47,230 bases of DNA from Mesorhizobium sp. B2-7-1 (GCF_006440735.1 NZ_VFUA01000044.1:1-47230); one strand, 5' to 3'. Counted from the first letter of the stretch, positions 1 through 7,587 are shown. The notes: generated by a model from the letters alone, not told the origin. Made by a program: numbers and translations.

Positions 1-81
1 GTCGACCTTGACCAGGTCCTCGACCGCGGCGCGGCTGACCGCCTTGGCGGTGCCGAAGGCGAGCAGCAGGGCGCGCTGTCG
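1..81 (-). CDS. uvrC: uvrC fragment, C-terminal HhH region, inverted at the window edge
   Basis: Read on the minus strand, this stretch encodes RQRALLLAFGTAKAVSRA followed by AVEDLVKVD, which matches the helix-hairpin-helix region near the C-terminus of the excinuclease ABC subunit C (UvrC), the dual-incision nuclease of nucleotide excision repair. The plus-strand frame is open here but looks nothing like the part of MoaE that should precede the neighbouring gene. Only about 27 codons are present: the true 3' end lies off the left edge, and the 5' part is replaced by moaE. From memory, Rhizobiales often carry uvrC, pgsA, moaD and moaE in one direction, so this head-on join is abnormal. Confidence 0.7.
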
Positions 82-411
82 GCACTTGAGCTCGAGCACT
101 ATCCCGGCATGGCGGAGGCCGAGATCGGCCGCATTGCCGCGCAAGCCCTCGAGCGCTGGCCGCTGCAGGGGCTCACCGTCATCCATCGCCATGGCAAGAT
201 AGCGCCGGGCGAAAACATCGTGCTGGTGGTCGCGGCCTCGTCGCATCGCCAGGCGGCCTTCGAGGCGGCGAATTTCCTGATGGATTACCTGAAGTCGCGC
301 GCGCCCTTCTGGAAGAAGGAGCATCTTGCCGACGGCTCCCAGGGCGGCTGGGTCGAGGCCAAGGAAGCCGACGATCACGCGGCGGACCGCTGGAAGAAGC
401 AGGGCGAATAA
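79..411 (+). CDS. moaE: Molybdopterin synthase catalytic subunit MoaE, 5'-truncated
   Basis: MoaE is the large subunit of molybdopterin synthase, which with the thiocarboxylated MoaD inserts two sulfurs into precursor Z during molybdenum cofactor synthesis in the cytoplasm. The visible part starts at LSALELEHYPGMAEAEI, the conserved core after the first strands, continues through LTVIHRHGKIAPGE, and ends with the active-site segment PFWKKEHL, whose lysines are the conserved catalytic/binding pair. About the first 40 residues of a normal protein of roughly 150 are missing, because the sequence upstream of about position 79 is an inverted uvrC fragment. The methionine at 109 is internal and not the natural start. 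The cofactor would serve the molybdopterin oxidoreductase at 28556. Confidence 0.85.
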   Translation, partial: SALELEHYPGMAEAEIGRIAAQALERWPLQGLTVIHRHGKIAPGENIVLVVAASSHRQAAFEAANFLMDYLKSRAPFWKKEHLADGSQGGWVEAKEADDHAADRWKKQGE

Positions 412-545
412 TGCATGTCGCCCAGAAGTGCGCAGCGGTTCTGGGGCAACGACATGCATCAGAAAAAACTCCCGTTCGGCCATCGAACGACCGCAATCCT
501 TGCCAAGCCTGCCGGTTGGTTTGATTTGCTTGGCGGAGCAGGGTC

Positions 546-959
546 ATGCTGGACAGGATCGCGGAGTTCTTCATCTTCGGGCTGGTGCCGTTGGTTGTCG
601 GCGTGCTTGCCGTGCCGGAAGTGACCAATGCCGGCGAGAAGACGATCGCGGGCGAGGTGATTTATCGCGAGCGCATCGCCCTGCCGCCCGATGCCGTTCT
701 CATGGTCGAACTCGCCGACGTCTCGCTGGCCGATGCGCCAGCAACCGTGATCGCCAAGCGCAGGATAGCCCCCACCGACCAGGTGCCGATCAAATTCGAG
801 ATCGGCTTCGACCCCAAGGCGATCCAAAAGGGCCGGACCTACACGCTGCAGGCGCGCATCACGGTCGGCGAGCGGCTGATGTTCATCGCCGATACAGGCC
901 ACCAGGTCGATCCGCTGGCCGCCAAACCTCAAACGGTATTGGTAAGAATGGCGCGCTGA
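546..959 (+). CDS. YbaY/YscW-like secreted protein
   Basis: A 137-residue protein with a hydrophobic N-terminus (residues 8-24) that could be a signal peptide or membrane anchor; there is no lipobox cysteine. The body has the pattern of the YbaY / type III secretion lipoprotein chaperone (YscW-like) family: IAGEVIYRERIALPPDAVLMVEL, then the 'LADVS.AD.PA..IA' segment, then PIKFEIGFDP and YTLQARI. This family folds as a beta sandwich and its role in most bacteria is unknown. It stands alone between moaE and the ABC operon. The start at 546 follows a purine-rich stretch. Family assignment is by motif recall. Confidence 0.7.
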   Translation: MLDRIAEFFIFGLVPLVVGVLAVPEVTNAGEKTIAGEVIYRERIALPPDAVLMVELADVSLADAPATVIAKRRIAPTDQVPIKFEIGFDPKAIQKGRTYTLQARITVGERLMFIADTGHQVDPLAAKPQTVLVRMAR

Positions 960-1087
960 CGTCGCGTCGGAGCGGGCTCAACACTGCCAGCAGACCGGCT
1001 GCGGTCCGTGTCCGGTCGGGCGGCTTGATGCAATGGCCACGCACTGCGAAACATATTGCTGTCGACAGGGAAAATATCGAAACTTGA

Positions 1088-1128
1088 TTGACAAGATATC
1101 GATTTCTAATACTCTGAAATCGATATCT
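1088..1128 (+). promoter_or_regulatory. Promoter -35 overlapped by a 13+13 bp perfect inverted repeat
   Basis: A TTGACA hexamer lies at 1088-1093. It abuts a perfect inverted repeat: AGATATCGATTTC (1094-1106), a 9-base spacer, and GAAATCGATATCT (1116-1128). The repeat sits 13 bases upstream of the GTG start of the ABC permease, so a bound dimer would block the promoter or early transcription. The spacer contains TAATAC, which is closer to the -35 than the usual 17 bases, so the exact -10 is unclear. The cognate protein is not known; the LacI-type regulator at 5946 is the obvious local candidate. Confidence 0.7.
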
Positions 1129-1141
1129 GAGCGAGGTTGGC

Positions 1142-2014
1142 GTGAAAACCACGATTTCCCAGGATATTCGCGATCCGGCTTTTCTCTCGGGCAAGCCGAA
1201 GCCTCTGGGGCGGGGCAAACGCGCCATCGTGACCGCCGTCGTGGTTGCGCTCGTGCTGGCCCTGGCGCTGCGCATCGTCGCCAGCGGGGCCATCAACTGG
1301 CCGATTACCTTCGGCTTCTTCTTCCATCCGGCGATTCTCGACGGCCTGGTCATGACGCTCGAGCTGACGGCGCTCTCGATGATCGTCGGCGTGCTGCTTG
1401 GCGTCGCATTGGCCGTGATGGCGATCTCGCGATATCCGGCGGTGTCCGCCGCGTCGGCGCTTTACGTCTGGATCTTCCGGGGCACGCCGCTGCTCGTGCA
1501 GCTGATTTTCTGGTTCAACATCGCGCTGGTGTTCCCGGTGGTCGGCATCGGTGCCTGGCAGGTCTCGATCAACAGCCTGGTGACGCCGTTCGCGGCGGCC
1601 TTGCTGGGATTGGGCCTCAACGAGGCCGCCTATATGGCCGAGATCGTGCGCGCCGGCATCAAGTCGGTCGACAGCGGGCAAGGCGAGGCGGCCGTCAGCG
1701 TTGGCCTCAACCGGCGCCAGGTCATGAACAGCGTGATCCTGCCGCAGGCGCTCAAGGTCATCATCCCGCCGACGGCCAATCAGACGATCGGCATGCTGAA
1801 GAACACCTCGCTGGTCTCGGTCATCGGCGCGCAGGAATTGCTGACCAAGACCGAGGACATCTACGCCCGCAACTTCCAGGTCATCGAGCTCCTGATCGTC
1901 GCCTCGCTCTGGTACCTGGTGCTGACCACGGTCGCCTCCGCCTTCCAGTTCTGGCTCGAGCGCCGGTTCGGGGACAGTCGCGCCGTCGAGGTCATTGCCG
2001 GTGTCCAGCCATGA
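1142..2014 (+). CDS. Polar amino acid ABC transporter, permease
   Basis: Inner-membrane permease of the HisM/GlnP type, 290 residues. It has an N-terminal cytoplasmic tail, a first membrane helix near residues 29-48, and four more helices. The polar amino acid permease hallmarks are visible: FRGTPLLVQLIFWF, then LGLNEAAYMAEIVRAGIKSVDSGQGEAA, the EAA loop that contacts the ATPase, then LPQALKVIIPPTANQTIGMLKNTSL. The GTG start follows a GAGG 5 bases upstream and lies directly behind the inverted repeat. The stop overlaps the ATPase start (ATGA). Only one permease gene is present although these importers often use two, so it may act as a homodimer. Confidence 0.92.
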   Translation: MKTTISQDIRDPAFLSGKPKPLGRGKRAIVTAVVVALVLALALRIVASGAINWPITFGFFFHPAILDGLVMTLELTALSMIVGVLLGVALAVMAISRYPAVSAASALYVWIFRGTPLLVQLIFWFNIALVFPVVGIGAWQVSINSLVTPFAAALLGLGLNEAAYMAEIVRAGIKSVDSGQGEAAVSVGLNRRQVMNSVILPQALKVIIPPTANQTIGMLKNTSLVSVIGAQELLTKTEDIYARNFQVIELLIVASLWYLVLTTVASAFQFWLERRFGDSRAVEVIAGVQP

Positions 2015-2820
2015 CCGTCCCCATGCCGATGCGCTCGAAACAGGCAAATGAAGCCGCGACGCAGCCCATGCTCGGCGCGCGCCACATCGGCAAGGCCTTC
2101 GGCGCGCATGTCGTGCTGAGGGACGTCTCGCTAGAAGTCGAGCGCGGAGAGGTCGTGTGCATTATCGGCCCGTCAGGCTCGGGCAAGAGCACGTTCCTGC
2201 GCTGCATCAACTTCCTCGAAGTGCCCGATGCCGGCGGGGTCTGGGTCGATGGCGAGCGTATCGGCTGCCAGGAGGTGGACGGCGTGCTGTGGGAGGTTCC
2301 CTCGGCCGTCCTTGCCCGTCAGCGCGCCGCCATGGGTATGGTTTTCCAGCGCTTCAATCTGTTTGGCCACCTGACGGCGGTGGACAACGTCGCGCTTGCC
2401 CTGCGGCTGGTCAAGCGCATGCCGCGGCCAAAGGCGCGCGAACGGGCGATGGCGGTGCTCGCCTCCGTCGGCATGGAGCGCTTCGCCGGCCATCGCCCGG
2501 CGCAGCTTTCCGGCGGCCAGCAGCAGCGCGTCGCCATCGCGCGGGCGGTGGCGATGGAACCCAAGGTGCTTTTGTTCGACGAGCCGACCTCGGCGCTCGA
2601 TCCGGAGCTTGTCCACGAGGTGCTCTCGGTGATGGGCAATCTGGCCGGGCAGGGGATGACGATGGTCGTCGTCACCCACGAGATCGGCTTCGCGCGCGAG
2701 GTCAGCAACCGCACCGTCTTCATGGATGGCGGCGCGATCGTCGAGCAGGGGGCGTCGGCGCAGGTGCTGGGCCAGCCGTCGGAACCGCGCACCAGGGCAT
2801 TTCTGTCGAAGATCAAATGA
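2011..2820 (+). CDS. Polar amino acid ABC transporter, ATPase (GlnQ/HisP type)
   Basis: ATP-hydrolysing subunit of the importer, 269 residues. Walker A GPSGSGKST (53-61), Q-loop in MVFQRFNLF (Q113), signature LSGGQQQR (166-173), Walker B LLFDEPTSALD (187-197) and the switch histidine in VVTHE are all intact. The start at 2011 overlaps the permease stop by 4 bases, indicating translational coupling. The insertion between Walker A and Q-loop (DGERIGCQEVDGVLWEV) is slightly longer than in GlnQ but resembles histidine/arginine transport ATPases. It acts with the permease at 1142 and the binding protein at 4064. Confidence 0.93.
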   Translation: MTVPMPMRSKQANEAATQPMLGARHIGKAFGAHVVLRDVSLEVERGEVVCIIGPSGSGKSTFLRCINFLEVPDAGGVWVDGERIGCQEVDGVLWEVPSAVLARQRAAMGMVFQRFNLFGHLTAVDNVALALRLVKRMPRPKARERAMAVLASVGMERFAGHRPAQLSGGQQQRVAIARAVAMEPKVLLFDEPTSALDPELVHEVLSVMGNLAGQGMTMVVVTHEIGFAREVSNRTVFMDGGAIVEQGASAQVLGQPSEPRTRAFLSKIK

Positions 2821-2853
2821 AGGAGCAGCCCCGCGTCGCGGGCTGAGCAGGCA

Positions 2854-3993
2854 ATGAAAGCCAGGAAGATCGCCGTCGTCGGTGTCGGGGCAATGGGCAG
2901 CATGGCGCTTTGGCAATTGGCCAGGCGAGGGCACGAGGTCGTCGGCTTCGACCGCATGGGCGTGCCGCACGACACCAGCGCGCATGGCGCCGAGTCCCGC
3001 ATCTTCCGGCTCGCCTATCGCGAGGGCAAGGAATACATCCCCCTGCTCAAGCGCTCGCTGGAGCTCTGGCGGGAATTGCAGTCGACCTCCGACCGCAAGT
3101 TCCATTTCCCGATCGGCTGCCTCTACATAGGCGAACGCGACGCGGACTGGCTCCTTGGCACCATCGAAGGCGCGCGCGAGCATGATGTCCGCCACGAGGT
3201 GCTTGACGAACAGGAGCTTCGCCGGCGCTTTCCCCAGCACAGGCTGGAGGGCGGCGAGTTCGCCCTTCTCGACACCGACGGCGCCCTGCTGCGGCCCGAG
3301 CTCGGGGTGAGGGCCGCGGTCAGGGCGGCGCAGGCGGCGGGTGCCACCCTGCACCAGGGCTGCGCCGTCGAGCGCGTCGAGCCGCAGACCGATGGCGTGG
3401 CGATCACCGTCGGCGGCAACACCGAGCATTTCGACGCCGCGGTCGTCACCTGCGGCGCCTGGGGAACGCGGGCGATCGAAGGACCGTCGCCGCAATTCAT
3501 CGCCCGGCGCCTCGTCGGCACCTGGTTCGGCGTCGACGATGTCGCGGCCTATCTCCCGGAGCGCTTCCCGGTCTGTATCCGGCGCACGTCAGAAATCGAT
3601 TACTCAGGCTTCCCCTCCATGGATGGCTGGACGATCAAGGTTATGCCGCCGGTCAACTTCCTCAGCAACATCGATCCCTCCCGCGTCGACCGGACAGTCT
3701 CCTACGACGACACCGCGATCATGCGCCGCGTGGCCCGGACCCTGCTCGAAGGGGTCGATCCGGAGCCGGTGCGCTCCGGCGTCTATCTCGATGGCTTCAC
3801 CACCGACAATCATCCGATCATCGACCACCATCCCGCAAGCGAGCGGATCGTGATCGCGGCCGGCTTTTCGGGCCATGGCTACAAGATGGCGCCGGCGGTC
3901 GGCGTCGCGGTGGCCGATCTCATCGACAGCGGCGGCGACAATTACATCCGCCACCATTTCTCGGCCCACCGGCCGAGCCTCCAGGTGGCATGA
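2854..3993 (+). CDS. FAD-dependent oxidase of the monomeric sarcosine oxidase / N-methyltryptophan oxidase family
   Basis: A 379-residue flavoenzyme of the MSOX/SolA family, which oxidatively demethylates or deaminates N-methyl and cyclic amino acids with release of hydrogen peroxide. The FAD-binding GVGAMGS is at residues 10-16; the family segment AHGAESRIFRLAY follows at 44-56; GFSGHGYK at 337-344 keeps the lysine of the substrate carboxylate site. K262 occupies the place of the oxygen-activating lysine of MSOX. The cysteine that carries covalent flavin in MSOX and MTOX appears to be glycine 309 (in RSGVYLDGFTTDNHP). The gene lies inside the ABC operon, 33 bases after the ATPase, so the imported compound is probably its substrate. 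The exact substrate cannot be read from sequence. Confidence 0.85.
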   Translation: MKARKIAVVGVGAMGSMALWQLARRGHEVVGFDRMGVPHDTSAHGAESRIFRLAYREGKEYIPLLKRSLELWRELQSTSDRKFHFPIGCLYIGERDADWLLGTIEGAREHDVRHEVLDEQELRRRFPQHRLEGGEFALLDTDGALLRPELGVRAAVRAAQAAGATLHQGCAVERVEPQTDGVAITVGGNTEHFDAAVVTCGAWGTRAIEGPSPQFIARRLVGTWFGVDDVAAYLPERFPVCIRRTSEIDYSGFPSMDGWTIKVMPPVNFLSNIDPSRVDRTVSYDDTAIMRRVARTLLEGVDPEPVRSGVYLDGFTTDNHPIIDHHPASERIVIAAGFSGHGYKMAPAVGVAVADLIDSGGDNYIRHHFSAHRPSLQVA

Positions 3994-4063
3994 CAGGCAA
4001 TTCAAAACCGGCCGCGAGGCCGGGCAACCGACCGCGTCAAGCGGCAAACAGAGGAGAACGGAA

Positions 4064-4984
4064 ATGAGCATTCTTACCACGGCCGGACGGGCGATCGCCC
4101 TTGCCTCCGCGCTTCTTGGCGGCACCTATGCGGTGCTCGCCGCGGACCTGAAGATCGGTCCCAACAGCACGCCTCTTTCGGTCGATGCCTCGGCCGATCT
4201 CGCGGGCAAGGTTCCAGACGCCTTCAAGGGCGGCGCGCTGAAGATCGCGACGGATCCGAGCTCGCCGCCCTACACCTACTATCAGGCGGATGGTCAGACG
4301 CTCGTCGGCGCCGATATCGATCTCGGCAATGCGGTCGCCGCCAAGCTCGGCCTCAAGGCTGAGTGGTCGGCCGTAAAATTCCCCGGCATCATCGCCGCCA
4401 TCGAGGCCAAGCGCTTCGACACCGCGCTCACCGGCATGGGCGACACGCCAGCCCGCGAGCAGAAGCTGGACTTCGTCGACTATTCCACCGACGGCAACGC
4501 CATCGTCGTCCTGAAGGGCAATCCGCTGGCGATCAAGACCATCGCAGACCTGTGCGGCAAGCATGTCGCCGTGCTGCAGGGCTCGGTCATGCAGGGCCTT
4601 GTCGAGAAGCAGGACGGCAAATGCGCCGACAAGAAGATCGACATCCAGGTCTTCCAGGATATCAACCAGGCGCTGCTCCAGGTCCGCACCAAGCGCGCCG
4701 ACGCGACGATGTACCAGTATGGCGTCGCGGCCTATGTGATCCAGACCTCGCCAGACGCCGCCGGTCTCGAGGTGCTCGCCTTCGAGCAATACGGCACCGG
4801 CTACAACGCCATGCCTTTCCGCAAATCCGACAGCGCCTTGCGTGATGCCGTGCAGGCGGCGCTGACCGAGATGAAGGCGGACGGCAGCTACGAAAAGATC
4901 CTCACCGCATGGGGCATGCAGGCCAACGGCCTCGAAAAGATCACCGTCAATGACGGGCTGCGTTTCAACCAGCCGAGCAATTGA
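4064..4984 (+). CDS. Polar amino acid ABC transporter, periplasmic substrate-binding protein
   Basis: A 306-residue SBP_bac_3 family binding protein. A signal peptide spans about residues 1-26 (TAGRAIALASALLGGTYAVLA, cleaved near AAD). The mature part has an unusual lead of about 35 residues before the typical start ALKIATDPSSPPYTYY. Further family segments are VGADIDLGNAVAAKLG, FDTALTGMGDTPAREQKLDFVDY and LCGKHVAVLQGS. The start at 4064 follows GAGGAGAACGGAA. It sits between the oxidase and the ThuA-like gene, in one transcription unit with the permease and ATPase. Ligand: inferred amino acid or N-methylated amino acid. Confidence 0.92.
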   Translation: MSILTTAGRAIALASALLGGTYAVLAADLKIGPNSTPLSVDASADLAGKVPDAFKGGALKIATDPSSPPYTYYQADGQTLVGADIDLGNAVAAKLGLKAEWSAVKFPGIIAAIEAKRFDTALTGMGDTPAREQKLDFVDYSTDGNAIVVLKGNPLAIKTIADLCGKHVAVLQGSVMQGLVEKQDGKCADKKIDIQVFQDINQALLQVRTKRADATMYQYGVAAYVIQTSPDAAGLEVLAFEQYGTGYNAMPFRKSDSALRDAVQAALTEMKADGSYEKILTAWGMQANGLEKITVNDGLRFNQPSN

Positions 4985-5015
4985 AGGCTCGCCGAATACC
5001 GCAAGGAGAAGTAAA

Positions 5016-5777
5016 ATGGCAGTTCGAGTTCTATATTGTGGGGACACCCAGGCCGAAACGCTGATCACGGCGAAGGGCATGGACACGTTCATCCACAATT
5101 ACTACCGGGATTCGGCGCGCGTGCTGCGGGAGGCGCTGAGCCCACGGCCCGGCATCGAACTCACCCATATGCCCGCCGACAAGATACGCGCCGAGTTTCC
5201 GATGACGCCGGAGCAGTTCGCGAAGTGGGACGTCATCATCCTCAGCGACGTCGGCTACAACAACTTCGCGCTGCTGCCGGGCAATCGCGAGCGCCTCGTG
5301 CCGATGGGGCCGGACCGCATCGGCAACTTCCGCAAATGGGTCGAGGGCGGCGGCGGCCTGATCATGGCCGGCGGCTACACCACTTTCTCCGGCATCGAAG
5401 GCAAGGGCATCTGGGGCGGCACGCCGATCGAGGCGGTGCTGCCCGTCACGATCATGCGCGGCATCGATGACCGCATCGAGGTTCCGGAGGGCGCCACCCT
5501 GGATGTGGCGGTGGCGGATCATCCGATCCTGAAAGGTGTCGCGTTCGACAAGGACAGCATCATCCTCGGCTACAATCAGGTGACCGCCAAATCCGACGCC
5601 AAGGTGCTGATGAAAGTGCGCGGCGACGTCTTCATGGCCGTGGCCGAAGTCGGCAAAGGACGTTCGATTGCTTACACGACCGACCCTGTATATCACTGGT
5701 GCGGCAATCTTCACGAATGGGAAGCTTATGGCCTGATGTGGGAGCGCATGGCCAAGTGGGCGGCACGTGAAATCTAG
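5016..5777 (+). CDS. ThuA/GATase1-like protein (putative glutamine amidotransferase, DUF1355 type)
   Basis: A 253-residue cytoplasmic protein without a signal peptide. VRVLYCGDTQAETL at the start, WDVIILSDVGYNNF near 75-90, FRKWVEGGGGLIMAGGYTTFSG near 108-130, and a closing TTDPVYHWCGNLHEWEAY make it a class-I glutamine amidotransferase-like (ThuA-related) protein. The nucleophile-elbow cysteine of true amidotransferases is not evident; the equivalent turn reads MAGGYTTF. In rhizobia such proteins accompany sugar or opine-like catabolic operons and their chemistry is uncertain. A GCAAGGAGAAG ribosome site lies just upstream, and it follows the binding protein by 31 bases, so it belongs to the same operon. 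Confidence 0.75.
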   Translation: MAVRVLYCGDTQAETLITAKGMDTFIHNYYRDSARVLREALSPRPGIELTHMPADKIRAEFPMTPEQFAKWDVIILSDVGYNNFALLPGNRERLVPMGPDRIGNFRKWVEGGGGLIMAGGYTTFSGIEGKGIWGGTPIEAVLPVTIMRGIDDRIEVPEGATLDVAVADHPILKGVAFDKDSIILGYNQVTAKSDAKVLMKVRGDVFMAVAEVGKGRSIAYTTDPVYHWCGNLHEWEAYGLMWERMAKWAAREI

Positions 5778-5884
5778 GATTTGACTTGTCCGCCGCATCG
5801 CGTTGCAGCCATGCCGGATTTTGTTCCGGATACTGCAGCAGCAATCGACGCGCCTTTGCTCCCGTGAAGGTTTCATGACTTACG

Positions 5885-5918
5885 GCCTCGGCCGGCCCTT
5901 TGCCGGGCCGGCCGAGGC
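5885..5918. terminator. Perfect 14-bp hairpin between the ABC/oxidase operon and the LacI gene
   Basis: GCCTCGGCCGGCCC (5885-5898) and GGGCCGGCCGAGGC (5905-5918) form perfect 14-bp arms around the loop TTTGCC. No T-tract follows, so it is not a classical intrinsic terminator, but at this stability it should stop or stabilise the upstream transcript. It ends 27 bases before the LacI gene start, so an operator role is also possible. Confidence 0.6.
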
Positions 5919-5945
5919 TCAACACCACCGCCGTCGGGATCAGAT

Positions 5946-6962
5946 TTGACCGCAACCATCTATGATGTAGCCCGTCACGCCGGGGTTTCGGCCGCCACGG
6001 TCTCGCGCGTCGTCAACGGCCTCAAGGTGCGCGAGGACCTCGCGGAGCGGGTGAAGGCGTCGGTGGCGCAACTGGGATACCGGCCGAGCCGTACCGCCCA
6101 GCGGATGCGCACCTCGGCATCGCATTTGTGGGCGCTGATCGTTCCCGATTTCGAGAACACCTTCTTCACGCGCCTGGCGCGCGGCCTCGAGCAGGTCTGC
6201 CGGCCGCGCGACACCTGCGTCTTCATCGGCAGCTCGGATGACGATCCGGAGAAGGAGGGGCACTATCTCGACGTGGCGCTGGCCGAGCGGGTGGGAGGTG
6301 TCGTGATCGCGCCGTCGTCGGACGCCACCGATCTGACGAAAGTCGCGGAGGCCGGAATTCCGGTGGTCATCGTGGACCGGGCTCTGCCGGGCAATGCCTA
6401 CGATACGATATTGACCAACAATCTGTCGGGCGGCGCGCTCGCGGCCGGGCATCTCGAGACATTGGGCTTTCGCAAGGCCGTTTGCATTGCCGGCCCGCTG
6501 AACCCCACCAGCGACGCGCGCCTGCAAGGCTTTGTCGAGGCGGCGAAACAGAAGCAGGGTCTGGACATCGTCCGCATCGAGCATGCGAACAATCGCGTCG
6601 ACGGCGGCTACCTCGCCATGCGGCGCATCCTGGAGGAGCGGACAGCGTTCGATAGCCTGTTCGTCACCAACAATTTGATGGCCGTCGGCTCGATCAAGGC
6701 GCTCGAGGACGCCGCCCCCGGACGCAAGGACGACATCGGCATCATCGGCTTCGATCTCAAGGAGATTCCGTTTCTCAGCGGCAGGCACATGGCCTCGATC
6801 GATCAGGACCCCCATGAGATAGGCCGCATCGCTGGCGAGCGGATTCTGGAGCAGCGGCAGGATGGATCGAGCCCCGGCTGCTGGATCGAGCTGCCGCCGA
6901 CTTTGGCGACGTTCGATGCGAATCCGTCTCTGATTGTGCCCCGATATTCTTCCGCCACATAA
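5946..6962 (+). CDS. LacI family transcriptional regulator
   Basis: A 338-residue repressor. The N-terminal helix-turn-helix TIYDVARHAGVSAATVSRVVNG (residues 4-25) is textbook LacI, followed by the hinge region RPSRTAQRMRT and a periplasmic-binding-protein-like effector domain (LWALIVPDFENTFFTRLARGLE, then GVVIAPSS, VVIVDR, FVTNNLMAVGS, IGIIGFD). The start is TTG at 5946; no better start is in frame. It follows the ABC/oxidase/ThuA-like operon in the same direction and probably senses the same substrate, with the inverted repeat at 1094-1128 as a candidate target (inference). Confidence 0.92.
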   Translation: MTATIYDVARHAGVSAATVSRVVNGLKVREDLAERVKASVAQLGYRPSRTAQRMRTSASHLWALIVPDFENTFFTRLARGLEQVCRPRDTCVFIGSSDDDPEKEGHYLDVALAERVGGVVIAPSSDATDLTKVAEAGIPVVIVDRALPGNAYDTILTNNLSGGALAAGHLETLGFRKAVCIAGPLNPTSDARLQGFVEAAKQKQGLDIVRIEHANNRVDGGYLAMRRILEERTAFDSLFVTNNLMAVGSIKALEDAAPGRKDDIGIIGFDLKEIPFLSGRHMASIDQDPHEIGRIAGERILEQRQDGSSPGCWIELPPTLATFDANPSLIVPRYSSAT

Positions 6963-7018
6963 GCGCTTCCCGTCACAATTGACGCCGCCATCTCGAACCC
7001 CTAGGCTCCCTCGAAAAT

Positions 7019-7067
7019 GGGGATGGGGTTCCCCCGAAACCGCCCTTATGGGCTGATGACTCCTGCC
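7019..7067 (+). ncRNA. Fluoride riboswitch aptamer (crcB motif)
   Basis: The sequence carries all parts of the crcB motif in order. P1 is GGGG/CCCC (7019-7022 with 7031-7034) enclosing ATGGGGTT. The invariant-looking joining GAAAC follows. P3 is GCCC/GGGC around TTAT. The 3' consensus GGCTGATGACTCCT closes it. The P1 loop GGGGTT can pair with GACTCC to make the pseudoknot (two G-U wobbles). The aptamer binds fluoride through three magnesium ions. It precedes two crcB fluoride channel genes, which fixes the biological sense. Its 3' edge overlaps the terminator stem, the usual arrangement for a transcriptional ON switch. Confidence 0.93.
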
Positions 7068-7099
7068 AGGCGTGCTCTCGCGCGGCAGGATTTGTTTTT
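7061..7099 (+). terminator. Expression-platform terminator of the fluoride riboswitch
   Basis: TCCTGCC (7061-7067) pairs with GGCAGGA (7084-7090), with an inner partly paired segment, and is followed by TTTGTTTTT. The left arm is shared with the 3' strand of the aptamer pseudoknot, so fluoride binding should prevent the hairpin and let transcription continue into crcB. Confidence 0.85.
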
Positions 7100-7170
7100 C
7101 CCGCTCGCATCAGGCCTGATTTCGTGAAGTGATTCCGGTGCGGAATCGCGTTTGGAAAGGCATTGAAGCG

Positions 7171-7584
7171 ATGACCCTTGCGGCCTGCGCCCTGGTCCTG
7201 ATCGGCGGTTTCCTCGGCGGCATTTCCCGCTTTTTCCTCTCCGGCGTGGTCGGCCGCGGCGTCGGCGAGACCTTTCCCTGGGGCACGCTGGCGGTCAACG
7301 TTTCAGGCGCCTTGGCCATCGGCGCCTTCGCCGGCGCCGCGCGATCGGTCGGCGGCGTCTTCGCCAGCGATCTCGTGCGCGACCTGATCGTCGTCGGCCT
7401 GTTCGGCGGTTACACCACCGTGTCGTCCTTTTGCCTGCAGACGCTCAACCTCGCGCTCGACGGCGAGGGCCGGCTCGCCGCCTTCAACGTCGTCGCTTCG
7501 TCGGTGCTGTGCGTGCTGTTCGTCGCGCTCGGTTTCTGGGCGATCGTCTGGATTTCTGGTTCAGCCACCGGCATGGCGGGCTGA
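7171..7584 (+). CDS. crcB: Fluoride channel CrcB/Fluc, first copy
   Basis: A 137-residue four-helix membrane protein that exports fluoride. Family marks: GGFLGGISRFFLSG in helix 1, FPWGTLAVNVSGALAIG in helix 2 (the GT..VN signature), GLFGGYTTVSSF in helix 3 with the break that binds sodium, and a hydrophobic helix 4. The start at 7171 follows GGAAAGG and gives the family's usual length; an upstream GTG at 7129 would add 14 residues. It is directly downstream of the fluoride riboswitch. With two crcB genes side by side the products probably form an antiparallel heterodimer, as known for two-gene Fluc systems. Confidence 0.93.
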   Translation: MTLAACALVLIGGFLGGISRFFLSGVVGRGVGETFPWGTLAVNVSGALAIGAFAGAARSVGGVFASDLVRDLIVVGLFGGYTTVSSFCLQTLNLALDGEGRLAAFNVVASSVLCVLFVALGFWAIVWISGSATGMAG

Positions 7585-7587
7585 GCG

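Noticed and set aside
1..202. Small plus-strand frame MTRSSTAARL at the left edge
   Set aside because: It crosses the uvrC/moaE junction and is out of frame with moaE.
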